Assembly: GCA_038229875.1 (NCBI GenBank)
Contig: JBBROA010000091.1
Coordinates: 1 to 17,138 of the forward strand
DNA from: JALYUA01 sp038229875
GTDB lineage: Bacteria > Acidobacteriota > Thermoanaerobaculia > UBA5066 > Gp7-AA6
Reading direction: 5' to 3'
DNA: 17,138 nucleotides
Shown: in pieces, positions 1 through 8,244 of the stretch
Layout: each line of letters opens with the position of its first letter
Position numbering within the stretch: the stretch's first letter is position 1
Made by a program: the position numbers and the translations under genes
The notes under the pieces: generated by a model
What the model was told of the DNA's origin: nothing
Databases searched by the model: none
The model's input: the letters and a program-made list of their open reading frames with translations, nothing else

Positions 1-1712
1 CCCTGGGAGGAGATGTCCTGGAGAGTGAGGGAGCCCCCCTGCCGGTAGGCCAACCGCAATCTTCCGGCGAGGTCCACCGCCTGGAGCGCCCTGTTGCCGC
101 CCGACTTCGTCGCCGTGAACCAGATCTCGCGCCCGTCCGGGCGCCAGGCGAGTCCCTGAAGGCTCGACCATCCCTCGGATAGCGTCTTCGGTTTCCCATC
201 TTTCCCGACGAGCATCACTGCGCCCATGTCGCCTGAGCGCGTCCAGTGGCTGACGAAGGCGATGGAGTCCCCGGAGGGCGAGAAGCGGGGGTCTCCGATC
301 CATCCGGGCGTTTCGAAGAGGACCTTTCCCAGGGGAGACTCGAGACGGTTTCGACCGCCGACGTCGCGCACCACGGCGATCGTCTTTCCGTCGGGCGACC
401 AGTCCGCCCACTGCACACCTTGCAGAATCTCGCGCGGCGACTCGGCTCCCGTCAGAGGAGACTCGGCCAGCGTTCCTGAAGTCACGTAGGGTTCGGTGGC
501 GTGGCCCCCGAGCTGCAGCGCCATCTGACCGGCCGGGCCGATTGCGAGGATCGCAGCGCTCGGCAGCTCGAATGCGCTGGATCCGATGCTTCCCGCCCGC
601 GTCGAGTAGACCGCAATCGGCTTTCCATCCCACGCCGCGGCGTAGACGACGGTCTGACCGTCGGGCGCGAACCGCGCCTGACCGACGAGCCCGCGGCGGA
701 AGGTCAGCTGCTGAAAGTCCGGCGCCGGCTGGGACCGGGTTCGGTATCCCGCCCAGAAGAGAGCCGCCGAATAGATCGCGAGGAGGGCGGCGCCACCGGC
801 CGCGATCCAGAGCCTTCGTGGAAACGTTCGCGCTGTTTCGGCGGGAGCGGCAACGGTTCCGCTCGAGAGAGTCTGCAGATCGAAAGCGAGGTCGCTCGCG
901 GACTGGAACCGCTCGCTCGGGTTCTTCTCGAGGCAGTGTTGAACGATGCGTTCGACGCCCGGCGCGGCCTTCACGCCGGACTCCGAGAGGACAGGCGGGT
1001 CCTCGTTCAGGATTGCCGTCATCGTCTCCGCGGCCGTGTCGCGCTGGAACGCGCGGCGGCCGGCGAGCATCTCGTACAGGATGGCGCCGAGCGAGAAGAT
1101 GTCCGAGCGATGGTCGGCGGCCTGGCCCTTCACCTGCTCCGGCGACATGTAGCCAACGGTTCCCAGGACGACGCCCGGCTCCGTGCCCGGCGAGACGGTC
1201 GGCGCCGATGTCTTTTGAGCGTCGTCCTCCCGCCGGACGAGCTTCGCGAGACCGAAATCCAGGATCTTCACGCGACCATCTCGGACGAGGAACAGGTTTT
1301 CGGGCTTCAGGTCCCGGTGCACGATTCCCTTCTCGTGCGCCGCGGCGAGACCGTGCGCGATCTGGATGGCGACGTCGGTCGCCTTGCGCGGCGGGAGCGC
1401 GCCGGCGGCGAGGCGCTTTCCGAGCGTCTCTCCCTCGAGGAGCTCGGTGACAACGTAAGGAGATCCCTCGTGTTCACCGACGTCGTAGACGGCCGTCAGG
1501 TTCGGATGGTTGAGCACTCCAGCCGCCCGCGCCTCCTGCTCGAAGCGTCGCAGCCGGTCCGGATCGGCGGAGAAGGATGCGGGCAGGACCTTGATGGCGA
1601 CGTCGCGCCCGAGGCGCGGGTCGCGGGCCCGATAGACCTCTCCCATTCCACCGGCGCCGATGGGACTCACCACCTCGTAAGGGCCGAGACGGCTTCCAGT
1701 CGCGATGGTCAT
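1..1712 (-). CDS. Ser/Thr protein kinase with PD40 beta-propeller, C-terminus cut by the window edge
   Basis: About 570 codons read open from ATG 1712 to the left edge; I checked the frame at five points along the gene. The kinase domain (residues about 12-275) has the Gly loop GAGGMGEV at 19-26, Lys41, HRDLKPEN at 132-139, DFG at 152-154 and a GYMSPEQ P+1 loop, so it should be catalytically active. It is the A subtype (DGRVKILDFG, RSDIFSLGAILYEML). A single hydrophobic segment at about 301-321 (LWIAAGGAALLAIYSAAL) predicts a cytosolic kinase and an extracytoplasmic sensor. The propeller opens with DFQQLTFRRG and carries repeated SPDG/APDG turns and EIWFTA strands. By comparison with its paralogues about 290 residues are missing. 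Its start overlaps the stop of the orphan TPR gene by ATGA, which argues for translational coupling. No strong Shine-Dalgarno sequence precedes the ATG. The family assignment is firm; ligand and substrate are unknown. Confidence 0.93.
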   Translation of the reverse strand, partial: MTIATGSRLGPYEVVSPIGAGGMGEVYRARDPRLGRDVAIKVLPASFSADPDRLRRFEQEARAAGVLNHPNLTAVYDVGEHEGSPYVVTELLEGETLGKRLAAGALPPRKATDVAIQIAHGLAAAHEKGIVHRDLKPENLFLVRDGRVKILDFGLAKLVRREDDAQKTSAPTVSPGTEPGVVLGTVGYMSPEQVKGQAADHRSDIFSLGAILYEMLAGRRAFQRDTAAETMTAILNEDPPVLSESGVKAAPGVERIVQHCLEKNPSERFQSASDLAFDLQTLSSGTVAAPAETARTFPRRLWIAAGGAALLAIYSAALFWAGYRTRSQPAPDFQQLTFRRGLVGQARFAPDGQTVVYAAAWDGKPIAVYSTRAGSIGSSAFELPSAAILAIGPAGQMALQLGGHATEPYVTSGTLAESPLTGAESPREILQGVQWADWSPDGKTIAVVRDVGGRNRLESPLGKVLFETPGWIGDPRFSPSGDSIAFVSHWTRSGDMGAVMLVGKDGKPKTLSEGWSSLQGLAWRPDGREIWFTATKSGGNRALQAVDLAGRLRLAYRQGGSLTLQDISSQ

Positions 1713-2575
1713 GACGGTGCGCGGGAACCCGCCCGCAGCCCCAGCCTCGCGAGCAACGCGTCGAATCTCGGGTCCGCGCGAAGAGAATCGAACTCTGGCA
1801 ATCCGGTGTAGCTCAAAAGCCCCTGGTGCTCCTGTTCTGCCCGGGCGAGCACGTCGGAAGCGTCGTCGATCTCCCCGAGCGCGCCGAGCACCCAGGCTTC
1901 GGAGACCGGCGTGGGGGAGCCTGCTGGCCGGGCTCGCCGCTCTTCGAGAACCGTGCGGGCCTCGCCGTCCCGTCCCGCCATCGCGAGCGCCCATCTCAGG
2001 ACGCCGAGGAAGAACGGCGCCCGCTCGCCCGCCGCGATGCCTTCCTCGACCCGCCCGAGGACAACGTTCGCCATGCACAAGCCGGCAATGGCCGAGGCTT
2101 CGTCCTTCTCGAAGGTGAGCACGTCCTCGATGTGGCGCAGGTCCTCCTCCGGCCTTCCGCTCACGAGCAGGCCCCATCCGGTCAGCATGTAGGGAAAGGA
2201 TGCTAGCGGATCGGCTTTCCGGGCGCGCTCGAAGAGGGGCAGGGCCTCGTCGAGCCTCCGGCGCGCGCAGAGGCTGAGCGCAAACGAGCCCGGGGCGAGG
2301 ACGTGATCGGGCTGGAGCTCGAGCGCCCGGCGCCAGGCCGTCTCCATCTCTTCCCACCTGCGCTCTATGGAGGCCGCGAAAGCCTCGACATGGAGACCGT
2401 CCGCCGATTCTCCCTGCAGCTCCTTTGCGGTCGCCAGCGCCTTCCTCGCGGACGCGCAGGCGGCTCGTGGCGGGATCATGCCCATGTGGGCCGAGAGCAC
2501 GGTGATCTCCGCGAGGCCGGTCCAGGAGGGTGCGTGATCCGGATCGAGGCGGCCGGCCTCCTCGAACTGAACCAT
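1709..2575 (-). CDS. Orphan TPR-repeat protein, probably the detached tail of a kinase-TPR gene
   Basis: This 288-residue ORF consists only of TPR-like helical repeats, for example QFEEAGRLDPDHAPSWTGLA at 3-22, LELQPDHVLAPGSFALSL and FERARKADPLASFPYMLTGW. It has no kinase, membrane or signal segment. Its first repeat and its last motif (FDSLRADPRFDALLARL) match the first TPR and the C-terminus (FDGLRADSRFAALARCM) of the kinase-TolB-TPR protein at the right end of the window. It therefore corresponds to the TPR half of such a protein. The reading starts inside a TPR helix. No GTG or TTG start lies upstream in frame before a TGA at 2699-2701, and no Shine-Dalgarno sequence is visible. The ORF is open for 289 codons and overlaps the next kinase by ATGA, so it may still be translated as a scaffold or partner of that kinase. 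A decaying fragment is the alternative. Confidence 0.7.
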   Translation of the reverse strand: MVQFEEAGRLDPDHAPSWTGLAEITVLSAHMGMIPPRAACASARKALATAKELQGESADGLHVEAFAASIERRWEEMETAWRRALELQPDHVLAPGSFALSLCARRRLDEALPLFERARKADPLASFPYMLTGWGLLVSGRPEEDLRHIEDVLTFEKDEASAIAGLCMANVVLGRVEEGIAAGERAPFFLGVLRWALAMAGRDGEARTVLEERRARPAGSPTPVSEAWVLGALGEIDDASDVLARAEQEHQGLLSYTGLPEFDSLRADPRFDALLARLGLRAGSRAPS

Positions 2576-2592
2576 GGCTGCGCGCCGCGGGG

Positions 2593-2724
2593 CATCATGC
2601 GTGGCCGGAAGAGAGGGGTCGGGGAACCGTACTCGAGGGTCGAGCCGTTGGCCCGGAGCGCAACAAACGTCAGTGTCACCGCGCGCCCCGGGCCGGCTTC
2701 ACCAACCTCGACCCTGTCTTCGAC
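2593..2724 (-). pseudogene. Possible remnant of a PD40-protein tail between two genes
   Basis: A minus-strand frame different from both neighbours reads, after a TGA, V-E-D-R-V-E-V-G and then LTFVALRANGSTLEYGSPT, PLFRPRM. The pattern (hydrophobic)-x-V-x-L-x-x-x-G-x-T-(F/L)-E-x-G-x-P-x-P-L-F-x-x-R is what I recall from the last propeller strands of many acidobacterial PD40 proteins. No intact gene in this window ends this way, so the remnant would come from another subfamily. The resemblance stops at about 2593. In another frame TPR coding begins a few codons later, as if two broken genes were joined here. It has no start, no upstream body and no stop of its own. The resemblance is from memory, not from an alignment, so confidence is low. 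Confidence 0.35.
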
Positions 2725-2737
2725 TCACCGATCGCAT

Positions 2738-5347
2738 TCACTTCAGCCCCTCCACGACATACAGGTTCGAGAGGACCCGCGTGTACGTGTAGGCCCAGGA
2801 GCGGCCGTCCGGCGCCACGCGAACGGGATGGATCCGGACGACGCCCGCCAGTTCCTCTGGCCGTAGTTCCTTCCAGAGCTCCGCCTTTCCCGAGTCGATA
2901 TCGAGCCGCATGACCCGGCCCGGCACATCGCCGATGCGATAGAGAAACACGTGTTTGCCGCTGTCCGACCATCCGATCAGTTGTCCCTGGAATTCTCCGG
3001 GAGTTTTCCTCGCAGCGCCGCCATCCGCGGGGAACACCCACGTGGCGCCGGCCGAGTCGACGATCGCGATGCGGCGCCCGTCCGGTGACACGGCCACGTC
3101 TCCGTCGTTTCCCTCTATCCCGGCGGGCAAGGGAAGAGGCCGTGTCGTTCGCGCGGAGATGTCGTAGACGGCCAGAGCGGGGGGCGCGTTTGGCCGGTGA
3201 AGCCGCAGGAGAAGCCGTCGCCCGTCCGGGAACCATTCAGGGCTGTCGGCCGGCGGCTCGATCCTTCGGACCTCGCCCGCACCGGTCGGCAGAAGCACCA
3301 GCCGGTGCTGTTCCGCAGACGGCGTCGCCACGACCCATTTTCGGTCCGGCGAGAGCCGCGCGCTGTAGTAGGGGAATCCTTCTGACAATCGAAGCGCGGC
3401 GGAGCCGTCGGTCCTGCGGAGGAAGATCGATTCGCCGCGGTCCGAGAAGAGGACGACAGCGCCATCCGCCGACAGATCATTCAAAAGAGATTGATCGAAC
3501 CAGGCGAGGTCGCGTTCCGGCCCGAGGCTCGTGCCGCCGGCTCGCAGACCGACCTGCAAATTCCAGTGAGCGACCAGCGTCCGACCGTCGCGGCCGATGT
3601 CGAGCACCCTGAGATCGCCCGGAACTCGCGCCACTTCCCGCTGCCGGCCCGAGAGCGTGACCGCGTAGAGGCGGCTGGGGCTGTCATTATCTTTCTTTGC
3701 CGTGAACCAGACCTCGCGGCCGTCGGCGGACCACGCCAGTCCTCCGGAAGGCAGGCTCCATCCCTCCGAGAGCACGCGGCGCAGGCGATCGGAGGCGCGG
3801 ACCGCCACCACGAGAGCCTTCGAGCCTTGGTATTCGAAGAACGCGATCCACTCGCCGTCGCGAGAAACGCAGAGGTTGCCGAGGACTCCGGCCGTCTCGT
3901 AGAGAACTTTTCCGATCGGATACTCGAGCCGCTCTTTCCCCTGGACGACGCGCGCCACGGCGAGCCCTCCTCCGTCGGGCGACCAGTCGGCTCCGTGAAC
4001 ATCTTCGAGAAGGTCCCGCGCGGCACCGCTGCCGTCCATCGCGGCCCGGGCAAGTGTGCCCGGCTGGAGGTAGAAAAAAATGAACCGGGGATCGCGCAGA
4101 AATGCCAGCTCCCCTGTTCTCGAGATCGCGAGAATCTTCCCCGGCGGCAGATCGAGCGTCCTCGCCTCGGTCGTCCCACGGGTCGCATAAAGACGCACGG
4201 GTGCACCTTCCCACGCGGCGCTGTAGATGGCCGTCTGGCCATCGGGAGCGAAACGGCCGGACCAGATCATGCCGCGCCGGAACGAGATCTGCGTCCACGA
4301 AGGCAGCGTCGCCCGGGTATTCGGCCGGAGCAGAGGCGCGAGCCAGATCCCGGCGATCAGCGCGGCGGCGGCCGCGGCGAGGAGCCAGGACCGCGAAAGG
4401 GAAAACCGCTGTCCCCGCGCGGCGGCCGCCGTGCCGCTCGAAAGACCTTCGCTCGGAACGCTGCCGCTCGAAGGAATGGCCTCCGAGATCCGGTCGCGGA
4501 GCATCGTCAGATCCCGCGCCAGATCGCGTGTCGAATCGTAGCGGTCGGACGGATTCTTGGCGAGGCAGCGCTCCACGATCCACTGCACCGGCGCCGGTAA
4601 CGTCGGCGCTACCGAGGCCAGCGGCGCGGGCTCCTGCCGGATGATCGCCGCCATCGCCTCGGGCCTCGTCGCCCCGGTGAAGGGCTTCCTGCCCGCCGCC
4701 ATTTCGTAGAGGATGGAGCCCAGGGAGAACTGGTCCGAGCGGATGTCGACCTCCCGGCCGGCCGCCTGCTCCGGCGACATGTAGGAGACGGTTCCCATCA
4801 CGACGCCGGCCTCGGTTCCCGCCGTGACCGTCGCCGCCTGCGTGGCTTCGCCGAATCCCTTCGGCGGGCCGGTCAGCTTCGCCAATCCGAAGTCGAGGAT
4901 CTTGACGAACCCGTCCCGGGTGACCATCAGGTTTTCGGGCTTCAGGTCCCGGTGGATGATGCCCGCCTCGTGGGCTCGGGCGAGCCCTTCTGCCGTCTGC
5001 GCGGCGAGGGTGAGGAGCGTCTTCGCCGGCAGGGACCCTTCCGCCAGAAGATCGCGGAGGCTTGCGCCCTCGACGAGCTCCATCGCGATGTAGGAGACGC
5101 CCCCCTCGCGCCCGATGTCGTGGATCGTGACGATGTTCGGATGGTTGAGAGCCGAGGCCGCCCGCGCCTCCTTCTCGAAGCGATGGAGCCTCTCCGAATC
5201 GGAAGCCACCTGCCCCGGCAGAATCTTCACCGCCACGTCGCGGCCGAGCCTCGTGTCGCGGGCCCGGTAGACCTCTCCCATGCCCCCCGCTCCGAGAAGC
5301 GCGATCACCTCGTAGGGTCCGAGCCGGCTGCCTGGTGCGATCGTCAT
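2738..5347 (-). CDS. Membrane Ser/Thr protein kinase with PD40 beta-propeller (B-subtype kinase domain)
   Basis: The protein has 869 residues and is complete. The kinase domain (about 12-280) has GAGGMGEV at 19-26, Lys41, HRDLKPEN at 132-139, DFG at 152-154 and SYMSPEQ at 188-194. A low-complexity linker (about 290-317) leads to one TM helix at about 321-340 (WLLAAAAAALIAGIWLAPLL). The propeller (about 348-869) opens with ISFRRGMIWSGRFAPDGQ and ends in NLYVVEGLK. Kinase-domain markers (DGFVKILDFG, RSDQFSLGS, GGVSYIAMELVEG, DRYDSTRDLARDL) match the STAND kinase at 11873-14977 rather than the adjacent PD40 kinases, while the propeller matches the adjacent ones; the gene looks chimeric. The start is fixed by homology of the first residues. 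It lies 6 bases after the stop of the kinase wreck, without a strong Shine-Dalgarno sequence, so translation may depend on reinitiation. Confidence 0.95.
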   Translation of the reverse strand: MTIAPGSRLGPYEVIALLGAGGMGEVYRARDTRLGRDVAVKILPGQVASDSERLHRFEKEARAASALNHPNIVTIHDIGREGGVSYIAMELVEGASLRDLLAEGSLPAKTLLTLAAQTAEGLARAHEAGIIHRDLKPENLMVTRDGFVKILDFGLAKLTGPPKGFGEATQAATVTAGTEAGVVMGTVSYMSPEQAAGREVDIRSDQFSLGSILYEMAAGRKPFTGATRPEAMAAIIRQEPAPLASVAPTLPAPVQWIVERCLAKNPSDRYDSTRDLARDLTMLRDRISEAIPSSGSVPSEGLSSGTAAAARGQRFSLSRSWLLAAAAAALIAGIWLAPLLRPNTRATLPSWTQISFRRGMIWSGRFAPDGQTAIYSAAWEGAPVRLYATRGTTEARTLDLPPGKILAISRTGELAFLRDPRFIFFYLQPGTLARAAMDGSGAARDLLEDVHGADWSPDGGGLAVARVVQGKERLEYPIGKVLYETAGVLGNLCVSRDGEWIAFFEYQGSKALVVAVRASDRLRRVLSEGWSLPSGGLAWSADGREVWFTAKKDNDSPSRLYAVTLSGRQREVARVPGDLRVLDIGRDGRTLVAHWNLQVGLRAGGTSLGPERDLAWFDQSLLNDLSADGAVVLFSDRGESIFLRRTDGSAALRLSEGFPYYSARLSPDRKWVVATPSAEQHRLVLLPTGAGEVRRIEPPADSPEWFPDGRRLLLRLHRPNAPPALAVYDISARTTRPLPLPAGIEGNDGDVAVSPDGRRIAIVDSAGATWVFPADGGAARKTPGEFQGQLIGWSDSGKHVFLYRIGDVPGRVMRLDIDSGKAELWKELRPEELAGVVRIHPVRVAPDGRSWAYTYTRVLSNLYVVEGLK

Positions 5348-5353
5348 CTCAGT

Positions 5354-5650
5354 TCACATCGCTCCGCGGCGAAACGTCAGCTGGCGAAAGGCGGGAGGCG
5401 GCGCCGATCTCCTCCAGGTTCCCAGGAATAGCCTCCCGCGAGCCACGCCCGCGGCGGCGAGGGAAAGAGGCGCCTTCGCGCGCGAGATGGTTCCACGGGC
5501 CCGGCCACCGTGCGCCCGGGCGCGGAGACGCCGGAGAGGGCTTCGAGGTCGAAGGCGAGATCCCGCGCGGACTGGAACCGCTGCTCCGGGTTCTTCGATG
5601 GGCGCGAGGATCTCGTAGGGGCCCAGTCGCGAGCCGGCCGCGAGCGTCAT
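5354..5650 (-). pseudogene. Wreck of a PD40 kinase gene: large internal deletion, frameshift and 3' truncation
   Basis: The remnant opens as a perfect family start (ATG 5650, then TLAAGSRLGPYEILAPI). At about 5596 it jumps to the end of a kinase domain read in another frame: KNPEQRFQSARDLAFDLEAL from 5595. About 244 kinase codons are therefore gone and the join is out of frame. By about 5461 the original frame again carries family sequence (LAAAGVARGRL, then PPPAFRQLTFRRGAM), so a second indel lies between about 5527 and 5461. The sequence stops at FRRGAM-TGA, where intact paralogues begin their roughly 515-residue propeller. The ATGA overlap with the upstream kinase stop survives, showing that a complete kinase gene once stood in the operon. 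The surviving 98-codon ORF lacks every catalytic residue and should not be annotated as a kinase. Confidence 0.9.
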
Positions 5651-8244
5651 CGAAGGCCTTCCACGACGAAGAGCTCCGAAATGAAACGGCTGTAGCTGTA
5701 CACGCACGCGGATCCGTCCGCGGCGATCACGGGCGGCCGGATCGAGACCACGCCGGCGGAATCCGGGGGGAGCAGGTCCCTCCAGGGTTCCCGCCTGCCG
5801 GTCGCCACGTCGAGCTGCGAGACTCGCGCGGGGAGCTCGCCCGGACGATAGACATAGAGGAGCCGTCCGTCCGCGCTCCACCGGATCGGCTCTTCCCCTG
5901 CCGCCAGTCCCGGGATCTCGCGCACCTCGCCGGGGCCGAGCGGATAGAGGTGGATCTTCTGATCGGGGCCGCGAGCGGCGACCACGCGGCTGTCCGGGCT
6001 GATCAGGTGCGAATAAAAAAGGAGCGATACGCCATAGGAAGAGACGGGCCGGATCTGCCCGCTCGCGACGTCCTGGAGATACAGACGGGCTCCCTTGCCC
6101 GGGTCGTCCGCGTCGTAGAGGATCTCTTTCCCGTTCGGGACCCAGTCCGCCCAGAGAAAAGTTCCCGCGCCCGGGCGCGCCGGCAGGAGTTTCGGCTCGC
6201 CGACTCCCGTGGGCAGCAGCGTGAACTGGCGTGTTTCGGGCGAAGCCGACGACGACAGCGTCCAGCCCGCATCCGGGGAAAGGGACATCGAGTATCCATC
6301 TCCGAGGCGCACGGGAGGCGATCCATCCATCTTTCGGAGGTAGACGGAGCCCGTGTTTCCGCCGCCGCCGCCCGGCTCGTCGAAGAGCAGGCGCGTGCCG
6401 TCGGCGGAGAGGTCTCGCACCGCCGAATAATCGAGATATGTGAGGTCCCGCGGCGCCGAGTCCGCCGCGGAGACGCCGAACATTCCAAGACGATGCTGGT
6501 CACTCAAAAGCAGAACGCGGCCGTCCCGATGGACGTCGGCGAGAGTGATCTGCCCGGCACTGCGTTCCACGACGCGCTCGCGGCCGGACCGGGTGACGGC
6601 GTAGAGCGATCGAAGAGTTCCGGGCTGCGCCGCCGTGAACCAGATTTCGTCTCCGTTCGGAGACCAGGCCATTCCCCACAGGGCGTCGAAGGTGCGCGAG
6701 AGATCCTTCTTCCGGCCGTTTCGGTCGACGAGGGCGACGACGCCCTGGTCCGAGCCCCGAGACGGGTGATCCACGAACGCGATGACGTCCCCCTTCGGAG
6801 AGAACCGCGGGTGGCTGACATGCCCCGACGTCTCGTACAGGATTTTACCGATGGGGAACTCGAGCCGGTTCCGCCCGGACGCGTCGCGCACGACGGCGAG
6901 CTGCTTTCCGTCCGGCGCCCAGTCCGCCCACAGGACATTCTCCAGGAGCTCCCGGGGCGCTCCTCCTTCGAGGGGCGTCTCCGCGAGGGTCCCCAGCGCG
7001 ACGTAGGGAGTCGTGTAGTGGCGGCCTAGAGAGACGGCCATCTGACTGGAAGAGGAGATCGCGAGCACGTCCGCGGGCGGCAGCCCGAGGGAACGCGACG
7101 TGGTGCCCCCGGAACGGGTCGAGAAGACCTCGAAGGGCCGGCCGTCCCAGGCGGCTCCGTACACGATCGTCTGGCCGTCCGGGGCGAATCGAGCGGAGAT
7201 CATCGTCCCGCGCCGGAAAGTGAGCTGCCGGAAGAAAGGCGGCTCCGGTTTTCTCAAGGAGGCGAGCAAGGCGCCGATGGCGAGCGCCGCGAGCAACGCG
7301 ACGGCGACCGTCGGAATGATCCAGCGAGACCTCCGGGCCGGCGGCGAGAAGGCCGCGGTCATGCCGCGAGGCGCGGATGAGCCGGACAGCGTCTGCAGCG
7401 CCTCGAGGTCGAACGCCAGGTCGTGGGCCGAGTGGAAGCGCTGCTCGGGGCTCTTTTCGAGGCAGTGGCGCACGATCCTCTCGAGGCCCGGCGAGACGTT
7501 CTGATTGGTGAGGGAGATTTCCGGCGGGTCCTCCCTCAGGATCGCCGACATCGTGTCCGCGGCCGAGTCGCCCTTGAAGGCCCGCTGACCGGCGAGCATC
7601 TCGTAGAGGATCGCGCCGAAGGAGAAGATGTCCGACCTCGCATCGGCCGAACGCCCGCGTACCTGCTCGGGCGACATGTAGCCGAGCGTGCCGAGGACCA
7701 TGCCGGGCTCCGTACCCGCGGTCGCCGTCGGCAGATTCGTGGCGCCCGAGGTGCCTTCCTCGGCGTGAGTGAGCTTGGCCAGGCCGAAGTCGAGGATCTT
7801 GACGCGGCCGTCCTTCGTAACGACGAGGTTCTCGGGCTTCAGATCCCGATGGACGATGCCTTTCTCGTGCGCTGCGGCGAGGCCGTGGGCGATCTGGATC
7901 GCGTAGTCGATCGCCTTTCGCGCGGGCAGCCGGCCGCCCGCGAGGGCCTGCCGCAGCGTCTCGCCCTCGAGCAGCTCCTGGACCACATAGGGAGATCCCG
8001 CATGCTCGCCGATGTCGAGGACCGCGGTGATGTTCGGGTGGTTGAGGATCCCCGCGGCCCGCGCTTCCTGCTCGAAACGGCGGAGCCGGTCCGCGTCGGC
8101 CGAGAACGAAGCGGGAAGGACCTTGATCGCGACGTCCCGCCCGAGCCGAGAGTCTCGTGCGCGATAGACCTCGCCCATGCCGCCCGCGCCGATGGGCGCG
8201 ACGATCTCGTAGGGGCCGAGCCTCGCGCCGGCCGCCAGAGTCAT
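5647..8244 (-). CDS. Membrane Ser/Thr protein kinase with PD40 beta-propeller (A subtype)
   Basis: The protein has 865 residues and is complete. The kinase domain (about 12-276) keeps GAGGMGEV at 19-26, Lys41, HRDLKPEN at 132-139, DFG at 152-154 and GYMSPEQ. One TM helix lies at about 308-328 (WIIPTVAVALLAALAIGALL). The propeller (about 335-865) begins FRQLTFRRGTM, includes a Gly-rich loop (GGGGGNTG) and ends ELFVVEGLR. It is the closest relative of the gene just upstream: they share THAEEG, TNLPTATAGTEPG and GGRLPARKAID and long stretches of similar DNA over the kinase part, which suggests a recent duplication. The start is set by homology, by an ATGA overlap with the upstream stop, and by AAGGA 5 bases before the ATG. 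Expected role: a transmembrane receptor-type kinase. Its cue and targets are unknown. Confidence 0.96.
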   Translation of the reverse strand: MTLAAGARLGPYEIVAPIGAGGMGEVYRARDSRLGRDVAIKVLPASFSADADRLRRFEQEARAAGILNHPNITAVLDIGEHAGSPYVVQELLEGETLRQALAGGRLPARKAIDYAIQIAHGLAAAHEKGIVHRDLKPENLVVTKDGRVKILDFGLAKLTHAEEGTSGATNLPTATAGTEPGMVLGTLGYMSPEQVRGRSADARSDIFSFGAILYEMLAGQRAFKGDSAADTMSAILREDPPEISLTNQNVSPGLERIVRHCLEKSPEQRFHSAHDLAFDLEALQTLSGSSAPRGMTAAFSPPARRSRWIIPTVAVALLAALAIGALLASLRKPEPPFFRQLTFRRGTMISARFAPDGQTIVYGAAWDGRPFEVFSTRSGGTTSRSLGLPPADVLAISSSSQMAVSLGRHYTTPYVALGTLAETPLEGGAPRELLENVLWADWAPDGKQLAVVRDASGRNRLEFPIGKILYETSGHVSHPRFSPKGDVIAFVDHPSRGSDQGVVALVDRNGRKKDLSRTFDALWGMAWSPNGDEIWFTAAQPGTLRSLYAVTRSGRERVVERSAGQITLADVHRDGRVLLLSDQHRLGMFGVSAADSAPRDLTYLDYSAVRDLSADGTRLLFDEPGGGGGNTGSVYLRKMDGSPPVRLGDGYSMSLSPDAGWTLSSSASPETRQFTLLPTGVGEPKLLPARPGAGTFLWADWVPNGKEILYDADDPGKGARLYLQDVASGQIRPVSSYGVSLLFYSHLISPDSRVVAARGPDQKIHLYPLGPGEVREIPGLAAGEEPIRWSADGRLLYVYRPGELPARVSQLDVATGRREPWRDLLPPDSAGVVSIRPPVIAADGSACVYSYSRFISELFVVEGLR

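Noticed and set aside
5651..5881. Upstream extension of the kinase-wreck frame to 5881
   Set aside because: It runs out of frame through the propeller end of the upstream kinase. The family start at 5650 with the ATGA overlap is the real one.
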